64,000 bases of DNA. It comes from Armatimonadota bacterium. GTDB taxonomy: Bacteria; Armatimonadota; Zipacnadia; Zipacnadales; JABUFB01. A model generated the notes under the pieces. The model did no database searches. It saw only the letters and a list, made by a program, of their open reading frames with translations, and was not told the DNA's origin. A program made the translations under genes and the position numbers. The stretch is from assembly GCA_013314775.1 (NCBI GenBank), contig JABUFB010000008.1, positions 558,001-622,000 of the forward strand, in the 5' to 3' direction. Of this stretch, positions 34,915 through 43,941 are shown one piece after another (position 1 is the first letter of the stretch; the number at the start of each line of letters is the position of its first letter).

Positions 34915-35865
34915 ATGCCCTTCATCTACTTGCTTTCCACCGATGAGCAGGACGCGGAACTCGCACAGGCGGAGCTGCGGGCGCTAGCCGGCTGCCAGGC
35001 TGCGGGCCGCATCGGGATCGGCCCGGTCGCCTGCGACATCTCGCGCTCCGCGTACGTCCGGACTTGTGCGGAGATTGTCGCGCACGGCCGGTCGCTGGAC
35101 GAACTGTGCGCGGAGCTCGCCGGCCTCGGCCTGCGTTCCGACGGGTTTCGGATCGATCTGCACAAGCTCCCGCCCCGTCCTGACGAGCACGGGTTGGACA
35201 TCGCCCGGCGCATAGCGGACTGCATGAGCGGCTGGCCGGATCTGTCGCACCCGAGGGAACGTTTTGCGGTTATCTGCTGTCGGAATGACTGGTGGCTTGG
35301 GCGGACCGTCTCAAGGAGCAGCCGGGGAGACCTCGCTCAAAGAGGCCGACCGCGAAACCTGTCTCAGGCGCTGAGCGCACGGCATGCCAGGGCACTGGTG
35401 AACCTGGTGGCCGCGCCTGGCGATACGCTTCTAGATCCGTGTTGCGGCTGTGGGACGTGCCTGGTCGAGGCCAGGCACATGGGGATCCGGGCGTGGGGGA
35501 GCGACATTGCGCTCGCGAACGCCTTCGCTGCACGCGAAAACCTGCTGCATTTCGGGCTGCCACCCGCGGTGGCGGTGGCTGACGCGCGCACTGTTCGGGG
35601 ACAGTGGGATGCGGTGGTGATTGATTTCCCGTACGGTCACACCACCCATCCGAGCGAGGGCCTGTACGAGGATGTGCTGAACAATCTGGCCCCGCGGGCG
35701 TTGAGAATGGCAGTCATCCTCGGAGAACGCGGTGAGAGTCTCTTCGAGCGTTGCGGCCTGGAGGTCACCGATCTCGCCCGGGTACGCAGTAACACGCTGG
35801 TCAGGCATTTCTACGTTCTCAAGGGCAGGCGCACGCCTGCTCCCGTCTTGTCGCGTCAGGAGTGA
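34915..35865 (+). CDS. Trm11/TrmG10-like nucleic-acid methyltransferase
   Basis: A 316-residue protein. The first 130 residues resemble a small THUMP-like RNA-binding part. The C-terminal half is a SAM-dependent methyltransferase with LLDPCCGCGTCLVEA (about residue 173) as SAM-binding motif I. IDFPYG (about residue 235) stands as motif IV, where tRNA guanine-N2 methyltransferases normally have DPPYG. GGGAG lies only 3 bases before the ATG. Its stop is overlapped by a possible GTG of the next gene. tRNA G10 methylation is the natural guess, but the Phe in motif IV and short N-domain leave the substrate open. Confidence 0.75.
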   Translation: MPFIYLLSTDEQDAELAQAELRALAGCQAAGRIGIGPVACDISRSAYVRTCAEIVAHGRSLDELCAELAGLGLRSDGFRIDLHKLPPRPDEHGLDIARRIADCMSGWPDLSHPRERFAVICCRNDWWLGRTVSRSSRGDLAQRGRPRNLSQALSARHARALVNLVAAPGDTLLDPCCGCGTCLVEARHMGIRAWGSDIALANAFAARENLLHFGLPPAVAVADARTVRGQWDAVVIDFPYGHTTHPSEGLYEDVLNNLAPRALRMAVILGERGESLFERCGLEVTDLARVRSNTLVRHFYVLKGRRTPAPVLSRQE

Positions 35866-35873
35866 TTGCCCAC

Positions 35874-38114
35874 ATGATGTCGCCGCTTCGTAGCTTCCTG
35901 GTTGCCGCCGCGCTGGGCTTGTGCGGCCTGGCCTGGTCAGGCAATCTCGTGATGAACGGCGGATTCGAGGCTGTAGATGACAAGAACATGCCCGAAAACT
36001 GGGCGCCGAGATCGTGGACCGTGGCCACTCAGGGAACAGTCCAGGCCCGGCGTGGCGGCGCTTCCGGGCAGCGTTGCCTGGCAATCACCGTGGATGCCGG
36101 CAAGTCCGTCTACGGCGCTTTCTCGCGCCCGATTGACGTGACCGCAACCCCCGGCGACCGACTCATGGTGACCTGCAAGTACCGCACCGAGAACGACCCG
36201 CAGGCCCAGGTCATGCTGGTGTCTTTCGACCAGGACTTCCTGACCACCCAGTGGGAGACCCGTCCGCTGTGGGACGAAGCCCGTCCCCTGCGCCCTGTCT
36301 CAAACTGGAAGACCTCCAACTGGTTCGCCGAACTGGTGCCTGGAGCGAAGCAGGTTGTGCTTGTCTTCCAGGTGCTCGAGGCCGGGACGATCCTCATTGA
36401 TGACGTGTCGATCCGTCCCGTTCCCGACGGCGTGCAGGTGAGCAATGCCGACATCGGGCGCGTGGAACGCCTGCCCAACACGCGTGCCGCAAGCTTCGAG
36501 ATGGTCTGCGATGTTGCCGAGGGCCTCACGGTGGACCTGGCGCTGACCGCGTTCCGCGATGGTCGGAGAATCAGCCAGGTTCGGCGCAACTTTGCCCTGC
36601 GTCCTGGTACTCCTCAGCCGGTGAAACTCAACTACGTCGTGCCTGCCTGCGATCCCCATCAGGTGGAACTGGAGTTGCGCGATGCCTCGTCCGGGGACCT
36701 GCTGCTGCACGATGAGCGGGAGGTGCCGGGCCTCATCGATGCACGCCTGGTAAAACCCGCCTTCCGGGGCACGGTAACCAATAACCATCCGGTTCCCGAG
36801 ATCGTTGTGAACGGCAGGCTGTTTGGCGTCCCGTCTGTGATCCAGCAGTGCTCCCTTCGCGCCCGGCTCACCGGCACCGGAGCGACGGTTACCGAGAAGG
36901 AAGGCATCACCCGCAACCCGGACGGCACATTCCGGATCACGGTGCCCTCCGAAGGGCTTCTCATCGGCGAGCATCAGGTTCGAACGGAGGTACTGGCCGG
37001 CGGGAAGATTATCGGGGCGTTAGCGCTCCCGATCCAGCGCACAAAGCCGTACGCCAGCGAGGTCACCTTCGACGAGGAATGCCGTTTGCTCGTGAACGGT
37101 GCGCCTTACTTCCCCATCGGGCTCTATTACGTGATGAGTTCGGACGAACTGGATGCAGTGAAGGCGGCGGGGTACAACACTATCGTGGTTCCGTCGCCGA
37201 AAGCCAGCTACGAACTTGCTGAGGCCTGCGCGATCAAGGACCTGCATTTTCTGATCGAATCGCCCAGCGTACGCCGGGATTTCTGGGAGCTGCGACAGCA
37301 GAAGTTCGGAGACTTGCCCGCATTCATCGGCTGGCAGGTCGTGCAGCGTCCCGATGCGAAGCTCGTGCTGCCCGACGTCATGCTTGCACTCTACCAGATC
37401 ATCGCCGAAGTGTCGCCCAACCACCCGGTGATCACAGCGCTGCGCTACCCCGACACCATGGATGACTACGCCCGGGCAACGGACATCATCGTCCCATGGG
37501 AGCTTCCGGTACCCAGAATGCCCATCACGCGGCTGGCTGATGCGGTTGACAATGCGCGCCGGGCGACGGGTAACGCCAAACCGGTCTGGGCGCTGATCCA
37601 GGCCACCGGGAACTCCTGGGCCACCGACCGCTCGCTGGATGACCAGACCGAGGGCCGCCTGCCCACGGTGCAGGAGATTCGCGCACTGGTGTATCTAGCG
37701 ATCATTCACGGCGCGGATGGTCTGCTCTACTATGCAACCAATCTCATTTCGAGCGACAAGCAGCGGAACTTCAACCTGCGCCAGGATGCGCCCCACCTTT
37801 GGGAGGGCATTTCCGTGATCAACCAGGAGCTCATAGCCCTTGGAAGCGCGATTCACGGGAGATCCAGCCGGGTGCTCCTGCCTCCACTGGCGGACGGGCT
37901 GATACAGGTCGCCCAGTGCTCGGACGGCGAGCAGGCGTACCTTGTGGCGGTGAACACATCGGATACGGCCACGGTCACCACTTTCACCGCGCCGGGGTTC
38001 GAGGATACCCAGTTGCCGGTGATGTTCGAGGATCGCACCGTCTCGGGCACCGAGCCGGGCAAGTTCGGTGATGTCTTCCAGCCGTACCAGGTACACGTCT
38101 ACCGGCTGAAGTAG
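35874..38114 (+). CDS. Secreted glycosidase-like protein, probable pseudoenzyme
   Basis: A 746-residue protein from the ATG at 35874 (AGGAG 13 bases upstream; a GTG at 35862 overlaps the previous stop but is too close to that site). A signal peptide is followed by a CBM4/9-like jelly roll (NLVMNGGFE), Ig-like sandwiches, and a TIM barrel from about residue 400 (LLVNGAPYFPIGLYYV). In relatives in this window the fourth strand ends in a DEP triplet (WESIDEP, YQIRDEP). Here the same place reads WQVVQRP, with Arg492 where the catalytic Glu should be. A binding or structural role is therefore more likely than hydrolysis. This rests on my manual alignment. Confidence 0.6.
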   Translation: MMSPLRSFLVAAALGLCGLAWSGNLVMNGGFEAVDDKNMPENWAPRSWTVATQGTVQARRGGASGQRCLAITVDAGKSVYGAFSRPIDVTATPGDRLMVTCKYRTENDPQAQVMLVSFDQDFLTTQWETRPLWDEARPLRPVSNWKTSNWFAELVPGAKQVVLVFQVLEAGTILIDDVSIRPVPDGVQVSNADIGRVERLPNTRAASFEMVCDVAEGLTVDLALTAFRDGRRISQVRRNFALRPGTPQPVKLNYVVPACDPHQVELELRDASSGDLLLHDEREVPGLIDARLVKPAFRGTVTNNHPVPEIVVNGRLFGVPSVIQQCSLRARLTGTGATVTEKEGITRNPDGTFRITVPSEGLLIGEHQVRTEVLAGGKIIGALALPIQRTKPYASEVTFDEECRLLVNGAPYFPIGLYYVMSSDELDAVKAAGYNTIVVPSPKASYELAEACAIKDLHFLIESPSVRRDFWELRQQKFGDLPAFIGWQVVQRPDAKLVLPDVMLALYQIIAEVSPNHPVITALRYPDTMDDYARATDIIVPWELPVPRMPITRLADAVDNARRATGNAKPVWALIQATGNSWATDRSLDDQTEGRLPTVQEIRALVYLAIIHGADGLLYYATNLISSDKQRNFNLRQDAPHLWEGISVINQELIALGSAIHGRSSRVLLPPLADGLIQVAQCSDGEQAYLVAVNTSDTATVTTFTAPGFEDTQLPVMFEDRTVSGTEPGKFGDVFQPYQVHVYRLK

Positions 38115-38160
38115 CCGGGGGATGATGCGCTGGGATTGAGCCGGTGCCGCAGCCGTCAGG

Positions 38161-38190
38161 TTGACCCGAACCTCTTGCGGGTGTTACGAT
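38161..38190 (+). promoter_or_regulatory. Putative promoter of the beta-helix gene pair
   Basis: TTGACC at 38161 and TACGAT at 38185-38190 are 18 bp apart, about 115 bp upstream of the GTG at 38304. The -35 is near consensus. The rest of the 38115-38303 gap holds a GGCGC/GCGCC hairpin but no gene. Confidence 0.4.
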
Positions 38191-38303
38191 TAGCTCGCGG
38201 CGCACGGGCGCCGTCTCCGGGGACATTCCATCCCCTACAACCTCGCTCGCGCCGGTGCTCTGTCGTGCACAGCCTGCCGTTTGTGCTTCCGGAGGTGCAG
38301 TTC

Positions 38304-39593
38304 GTGACGCGTTGGCTCGGACACGCTGTCAGCACACTGCCCATCCTTCTTGGGATCCTTCTGATCATGGGTACGCTGGATGCCGCGACGATCACAGTCG
38401 GACAGCGCGATGGCGACCTGACGGGCAGCGACGACCGCGTTCTGCAACAGGCGGTGGACCGGGTCTTCGCAGAAGGTGGCGGCACGGTCTACATCAAGAG
38501 CGGGCGCTACGTCATGGCCAACTCCCTGTTCCTGCGCAGCGGAGTGAATGTCGTAGGCCTCGGACCCTCCCCCATCCTGCAACTCGCCGACGCCGTCAGC
38601 AGTCCCCTGGCCGAAGACGCCGGCTATGGCGTGGATCGCGTCCTGGTAACCAATCCCGCCGGTTTTCGCGCAGGCATGGGGGTGGCGATCAGCGACGACC
38701 GGCACAATACCGCGTGGTATGTCTGCACCCGGACGATCACCGCGGTCGAGGGCAGGACGATAGTGCTGGACCAGGAACTCGACCTTGACTACCTCGCATC
38801 CCGTAATGGCAAAGTCGAGGCCGTCGTGCCCGTCATCTTCGGCAAGCAAGTGGAGCGCGTGCGCCTGGAGAATCTCCTCGTCGACGGGAACCGCTCCAAC
38901 ACCCCTCCCCTCAATGGCTGTCGCGGCGGCGCGATCTACTTCTGGAAATCCCGCGACTGTGTGCTTGATAACTGCAAGGCCCGCAACTTCAATGGCGACG
39001 GAATCAGCTACCAGGTGAGTCCAGGCATTACCATTACCAGGTGCCGAGCGTACCGCAATGCCGGCCACGGTATCCACCCCGGTTCCGGATCCCACAGCAC
39101 CGACGTCAGCGAGTGTATGATCGAGGGCAATGGTGAGGTCGGGCTGTTCCTGTGCTGGCGCGTCGCCCGGTCGCGCTTCCAGGATAACACCATCATCGAC
39201 AACGGCCTGGACGGTATCTCCATCGGCCACAAGGACACGGACAACACGTTCGTGGGCAATACGGTGGAACTCAACGGCCGCCACGGCGTGCATTTCCGCC
39301 CTGAGACCGAGGCCAATGGTGGCCACCGGAACACCTTCGAGGATAATGTAATCCGCGATAATGGCCAGAAGCAGCCGGGCGATGGCGTACACATCGAGGG
39401 CATCACCCGCGACCTGGTGTTTACAGGCAATACCATCGAAGACACCCAGCGCGACGGTCGCGTCTCCCAGCGTTACGGCATATTCCTGGGCCCCGGCGTG
39501 GATGGGGTGAGGACCCGGGGGAACATCATTCATGGGCAGTCCGGACAGGCCATAGTTGACCGTTCCGGAAACGCCGGGAACTCCCTGCAGTAG
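38304..39593 (+). CDS. Secreted right-handed parallel beta-helix protein
   Basis: A 429-residue protein. The GTG at 38304 is chosen over upstream starts because GGAGGTG sits at 38291 and a signal peptide begins there (STLPILLGILLIMGTLDAA). The remainder is a parallel beta-helix of the pectate-lyase/NosD type with PbH1-like turns, for example NTIIDNGLDGISIG, NTVELNGRHGVHF, NVIRDNGQ and NTIEDTQRDG. Such folds act as polysaccharide lyases, hydrolases or epimerases. I see no safe catalytic triad. It precedes another beta-helix protein by 37 bp, and the two probably share a transcript. Confidence 0.75.
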   Translation: MTRWLGHAVSTLPILLGILLIMGTLDAATITVGQRDGDLTGSDDRVLQQAVDRVFAEGGGTVYIKSGRYVMANSLFLRSGVNVVGLGPSPILQLADAVSSPLAEDAGYGVDRVLVTNPAGFRAGMGVAISDDRHNTAWYVCTRTITAVEGRTIVLDQELDLDYLASRNGKVEAVVPVIFGKQVERVRLENLLVDGNRSNTPPLNGCRGGAIYFWKSRDCVLDNCKARNFNGDGISYQVSPGITITRCRAYRNAGHGIHPGSGSHSTDVSECMIEGNGEVGLFLCWRVARSRFQDNTIIDNGLDGISIGHKDTDNTFVGNTVELNGRHGVHFRPETEANGGHRNTFEDNVIRDNGQKQPGDGVHIEGITRDLVFTGNTIEDTQRDGRVSQRYGIFLGPGVDGVRTRGNIIHGQSGQAIVDRSGNAGNSLQ

Positions 39594-39630
39594 GGCGCAT
39601 CAATACACTCCTGAGAGGCTGGTGCCGGTC

Positions 39631-40899
39631 ATGCAGGTGGCGGCTCTGCTCGGTCTCGTTCTCATCGTGCTTCTCATCAGCTGCGCGGCGGGGTCTGAGT
39701 CAATGCCGGAGGGCGTGACCGGTGACGGCGAGACCGACGACACTGCCGCAATCCAGGCCGCACTGGACGCCGCCGGCCGGACAGGCGGAGAAGTACGCCT
39801 TCCGCCCGGAAAGTACCTGATCGAGGGGAACCTGCGGGTGCCCACCGGGGTCTGCCTGCGGGGAAGCTGGGAGATGCCCCACCACGGAGCGTGGGACAAG
39901 GGGTCCACACTCCTCATCACCGGTGGGCGCGAGCAGGAAGACGGACAGCCCACAATCCGCCTGGAGCAGAGCAGCGCGCTCAAGGGCTTTACATTCCTGT
40001 GGCCTGACCAGCAGTGGGACAACATCGTGGCCTACCCGTGGGCGATCCACGGTGAGGGCATGCACAACACCGTTGAGGACGTCACCTTCGTCAACGCCTA
40101 TCAGGGCATCTCCATCGGTGCGCCGGGTTGGAGCGAACTGCACCTGATCCGCAATGTCTTCGGCTGTGTCCTGCGCAAGGGCGTTCAGATCGACGGCTGC
40201 TCCGACATCGGCCGCGTCGAGAATGTGCATTTCAACCCGCATTACTGGCAGCGCAGCGGGCACCCGTCCATCCCCCAGGACGGCAAAGACCGGACCATGG
40301 ACACCGCCCGGTACATGATGGACAACCTCGAAGCATTCATCTTCGGCCGAACCGACTGGCAGTATTGCACCAACACCTTCGTGTTCGCGGCGAAGGTGGG
40401 GTACCACTTCGTGGCCACCAAATCGGGCGCGTGCAATGGCCAATTCTCGGGCATCGGCGCAGACGCAGCCCGGACCTGCGTGCTTGTCGAGGGCATCCAG
40501 CCCATCGGCCTGCAGGTTACCAACGGAGAGTTCACCAGCTTCGCGGGTGACCCGAATACAGCCATCGTCACCGGGCCCAAGGCAACAGGCGCGGCGCAGT
40601 TCGTGAACTGCAATTTCTGGGGCATCAAGGGCCGGCTTGCCCACCTGCAGGGGAAAATGGCCGTGGTCTTCAGCAACTGTCACTTCGTGGATGTCCCCGG
40701 CGAGACCGGCGCGATCCTGGCCGAAAACGGCCGATTGAGCGTACAGGGCTGCTTCTTCCACAAGCCCGGAGTGGCCATCGGGATCGAGCCCACGGTTCAG
40801 GCGGCGATCATCACCGGGAATCTGCAGCCGGGCGGCCTGAGTGTGCGCAATGGCATGGGTGCTCGGGCGCAGATCTCGCTCAACGAGGTGGCGCAATAG
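39631..40899 (+). CDS. Pectate-lyase-superfamily beta-helix lipoprotein
   Basis: A 422-residue protein from the ATG at 39631. The N-terminus LLGLVLIVLLISC carries a lipobox-like LISC, so a lipoprotein anchored by its cysteine is predicted. GVTGDGETDDTAAIQAALDA followed by GGEVRLPPGKYLIEGNLRVP is the classic opening of Pectate_lyase_3 (polygalacturonase-like) beta-helices. The later coils are less regular than in the previous gene. Whether it cleaves a uronate polymer or only binds one cannot be told. It is the only clear lipoprotein among the carbohydrate proteins here. Confidence 0.75.
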   Translation: MQVAALLGLVLIVLLISCAAGSESMPEGVTGDGETDDTAAIQAALDAAGRTGGEVRLPPGKYLIEGNLRVPTGVCLRGSWEMPHHGAWDKGSTLLITGGREQEDGQPTIRLEQSSALKGFTFLWPDQQWDNIVAYPWAIHGEGMHNTVEDVTFVNAYQGISIGAPGWSELHLIRNVFGCVLRKGVQIDGCSDIGRVENVHFNPHYWQRSGHPSIPQDGKDRTMDTARYMMDNLEAFIFGRTDWQYCTNTFVFAAKVGYHFVATKSGACNGQFSGIGADAARTCVLVEGIQPIGLQVTNGEFTSFAGDPNTAIVTGPKATGAAQFVNCNFWGIKGRLAHLQGKMAVVFSNCHFVDVPGETGAILAENGRLSVQGCFFHKPGVAIGIEPTVQAAIITGNLQPGGLSVRNGMGARAQISLNEVAQ

Positions 40900-40914
40900 G
40901 AGCAGAGAGCGGAC

Positions 40915-40952
40915 GGCGAGAAGGCGCAGGGGCGCTGCCCCTGCACCTCGCC
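40915..40952. terminator. Nested hairpin between converging genes
   Basis: GGCGAG pairs with CTCGCC around an inner perfect GCAGGGGC/GCCCCTGC stem with a 3-base loop. An AATAGGAGC/GCTCCTATT inverted repeat flanks the whole 90-bp gap. It probably stops transcription from both sides. Confidence 0.55.
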
Positions 40953-40989
40953 AGGGCCACTGGCCCCCGAACACTCCAATTGCGCGCTC

Positions 40990-43902
40990 CTATTCCGCCT
41001 TTCGCACCGCGATATCGTCGAACAGTACCGTACCCTTGCCACGGATCTGCAGGACCACATATGCCCTGCCCTGCGGGTCCGGGGTGGCAGTGAAGTCCAC
41101 CGTCAGCTCCTGCCAGTCACCGGTGCCTTTCACCCAAGGGCCCACCTTACCCGACCACACGTCCCCCTGGTTCCACTCCACGTAGATGCGGAACTCCGTA
41201 CCGACTTCGCCGGTCTTGCCCCAGCCGCTCAGACGGTACGCCCCGTCTTCCTCCAGAGGTACACCGTTCTGGATGAGCAGCGGCATGCTCTCATCCGAGT
41301 GATTGGTGAGCCGCGCCGCACGACTGCCGCTGTGAGCGTCGCCCTCCACAAGCTCCACCGAGAATGGTTCGCGGATGCCCCAGTGGTCGGGCAGTTGATC
41401 GTCATCGAGGTCGGCCTCCATCCCCGGGTTCACGATGGCGTTCCCGGCCTCGGTCAGGATCGGATCGATCTTCTCCGCCGGCGCGTCCTGCCACTCACGC
41501 GAGAAGTCCTTGCGTTTATCTGCGAAGGTCAAGTCATCACTCAGCACCGCCACACCATAGGCGTCCAGGTCGATCCGCACCACGCTATCCTCACCCACGT
41601 TCATACTCTGGCCCTCAAAGAGTCGCCGCACCTGCCGGGACTGGAGCGAGGGCACCTTCAAGCTCACGGTCCGGGATTCGGGGCTTTCGTTGACCACGAC
41701 CAGGAAGGTCTTGTCGCCAACGCTCTTGCGGATTGCTGACAGCCTTTCCGGCGTTTCTCCGTCTACGGCCGGGAGGATGCTCCTGGACGCCAGCACATCC
41801 TGCAAGCACGCAAGTTCGCTGATGAGCGACTTCAGCTCCGACCAGAACTGCGATGGCTTGCGAGTGTAATGCGTACCCCAGTAGAGGAGACCATTCGCGC
41901 CGTGGGTAATGGCATTGTAGGCCATGAACCGCGACTGCGCGAAGGTGGGCATTATCGCCTTCGGGCGGTCTTCCGGGTTCGTGGACAGCTCCCGCCAGCC
42001 AAAGCCCTGAAGCACCATGAAAATCGGCTTTTCGTCACAGACCGCTTGCCGGTTCTTGTCGGTCTCCGCGCCGGTGACGGCGATGGTCTTGTCCGGCAGG
42101 TTCGAGTGCGTCGCGGGTTCGGGCACCGGGTAGATATCAGCCCCCGCGATATCCGCCCCGCGGTTATAGTGGGCCAGCGTGGAGATGAGATTTCGAGGCG
42201 CGTGATTCATCCAGATCGGGCGGTTCGGGTCGAGGGTGCGCATCAGGCAGTACCCTTCGTAGAGACCTTCGGCGCTCTGGCTCCCCCATGCCGGCTCATC
42301 GATACTCTCCCAGCACAGAAGCGCGGGGTGATCGCCCAGGGCCTTCGCGTGCTTGCGCAGGCTCTCCCTCCGGTTCTCGGTGTCCGTTGACAGGTCGAGC
42401 ATGTGGCTGAGAGGGAGCCACATGTGCAGCCCGTGGGCCTGCGCGCGGTCCAGCACATGGCGCATGGCCCCGAGGCCGCCGCCGAGGATGCACAGGTTGA
42501 AACCGGCATCCGACAGGTTGCGCAAGGCTGCGTCGGACATGGGCCGCTCGTAGATTCCCAGCGGGAAGAACGGCCTGCCCTGCACCAGGAGCATGTTGTC
42601 ATCGCGCACCGAGACGATTGGCTCGGGCGCATCCGCTGCGCGGAGTTGCGGGAAACGGAGAGTGTCCTGGCAGACAACTTCGCCTGCGCCATTGGTGAGT
42701 TGCGCGAGGATCTCATACTGGCCCACGGGCAAGTCGCGGGTCGGGATGCGCAGCAGTCCCTCGGGCGCTTTCAACTTTCGGACGAAAGCCTCCGCGAGTA
42801 CCGTGTCCTGACCCAACCTTCGCAACTGCAGGGCGATGTCGTGCTCCACCAGTTCCTCCTCGGGCACCTGGACCTGGTAGCCAACTGTCACGTGGTCGCG
42901 GTAGTACGACTTGAAGACCGAGAAGGTGGCGCTCGAGGTCACGTCAATGCGCCGGCCGGCGGCGGCAACGGGCCGTCCGGTCTCCACATCCGTCACCGCG
43001 AGAGCCAGGTCGTGCGGCCCTTGCTGGAAGGCCTGGTAGGATATGGTGGCCGCCTTGGTTGCACCCGCCGGCAGGATGCCAATGGGATGAAACTCCTCGC
43101 GCCCAGCTTCGTCCGGAGGGGTGATTGCCAGCCGCAGGGACAGGTCGCGCTCCCGGCCCGAGCGGTTGGCGACCGAGTAAGAGAGCACATTGCGGCCCTG
43201 GATTCCCCGTCCCCAGTCGGCCACGGTCAGCTCGATCCGGTAGCGCTCCAGATCTGTGGGGATCTCCACAGTGCCGAAGCTCGCCGGGCGCGCGAAACGG
43301 TCTCCGGTCTGCGACCAGCAGGACAGTTCGCCGTCGACCTTGCGGTGGCGACAGATGTTGATGCCCCACGTCTCGCCGGCGTCGGTCAAAGGCAGCGTGG
43401 CGAAAGGAATTACCACTTCGGCTGACCAGTAATCGGGGCCGCGAGCAGTGCTCACGGACCACTCGCCGTCCCAGTCGGGCAGACCGCCCGCGGCATCACC
43501 CGAAGAGTCGAAGCGGGTGCCCAGCGGGTTGAAGGCCATCTGGACATAGTGGAACTGGTCACGCGCCGGGTCCAGGAAGATTTCGAGGCTATCGTCGGCG
43601 AAGACATTGGCGTCCCGGCCGACGACGGTTGCGGAGAGCTTCGGCATCTCGGCGTCCAACGCTTTGACGGCGATGTACAGGTTGTCGGCGTCATGGCCGA
43701 CCCATGCTTGCGTCTGGCTGCGCGCCGGGGCTTCGTCTCCCAGCACCACGAAATCCCGGATCGGAGCGGGTCCCTGCCAGCAGGCGTCGGCAAGCTGTCC
43801 GTCGATGACCGGCGGCTCCATGACCGCAATAGACTTCGCGCTCGGTGCGCCGAAACAGGCGGCGCAGAGCGTGAGGAGTGCAGCGACTGTTGTCCTTGGC
43901 AT
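40990..43902 (-). CDS. Secreted glycosidase-like protein with CBM9 domain
   Basis: A 970-residue protein. The ATG at 43902 has GGAGGG 9 bases upstream. After a signal peptide (AALLTLCAACFGA) comes a CBM9-like domain, about residues 20-215 (PPVIDGQLADACWQG, DDSLEIFLDPA). Sandwich domains follow, then a TIM barrel at about 460-735 starting with MLLVQGRPFFPLGIYE. Glu near residue 536 in CWESIDEPAW is the candidate acid/base. A C-terminal CBM4-like jelly roll (NPGMEADLDDDQLPDHWG) ends the chain. It lies 39 bp after the phosphodiesterase-like gene and is likely co-transcribed with it. The substrate is unknown. Confidence 0.7.
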   Translation of the reverse strand: MPRTTVAALLTLCAACFGAPSAKSIAVMEPPVIDGQLADACWQGPAPIRDFVVLGDEAPARSQTQAWVGHDADNLYIAVKALDAEMPKLSATVVGRDANVFADDSLEIFLDPARDQFHYVQMAFNPLGTRFDSSGDAAGGLPDWDGEWSVSTARGPDYWSAEVVIPFATLPLTDAGETWGINICRHRKVDGELSCWSQTGDRFARPASFGTVEIPTDLERYRIELTVADWGRGIQGRNVLSYSVANRSGRERDLSLRLAITPPDEAGREEFHPIGILPAGATKAATISYQAFQQGPHDLALAVTDVETGRPVAAAGRRIDVTSSATFSVFKSYYRDHVTVGYQVQVPEEELVEHDIALQLRRLGQDTVLAEAFVRKLKAPEGLLRIPTRDLPVGQYEILAQLTNGAGEVVCQDTLRFPQLRAADAPEPIVSVRDDNMLLVQGRPFFPLGIYERPMSDAALRNLSDAGFNLCILGGGLGAMRHVLDRAQAHGLHMWLPLSHMLDLSTDTENRRESLRKHAKALGDHPALLCWESIDEPAWGSQSAEGLYEGYCLMRTLDPNRPIWMNHAPRNLISTLAHYNRGADIAGADIYPVPEPATHSNLPDKTIAVTGAETDKNRQAVCDEKPIFMVLQGFGWRELSTNPEDRPKAIMPTFAQSRFMAYNAITHGANGLLYWGTHYTRKPSQFWSELKSLISELACLQDVLASRSILPAVDGETPERLSAIRKSVGDKTFLVVVNESPESRTVSLKVPSLQSRQVRRLFEGQSMNVGEDSVVRIDLDAYGVAVLSDDLTFADKRKDFSREWQDAPAEKIDPILTEAGNAIVNPGMEADLDDDQLPDHWGIREPFSVELVEGDAHSGSRAARLTNHSDESMPLLIQNGVPLEEDGAYRLSGWGKTGEVGTEFRIYVEWNQGDVWSGKVGPWVKGTGDWQELTVDFTATPDPQGRAYVVLQIRGKGTVLFDDIAVRKAE

Positions 43903-43941
43903 AGCTGTCAACCCTCCATTGGGCAGTTCCCGGAGAGACCG

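Noticed and set aside
38235-39533. A 432-codon minus-strand frame opposite the beta-helix gene
   Set aside because: The plus-strand gene has a ribosome binding site, signal peptide and regular beta-helix repeats. The minus frame has none of these.
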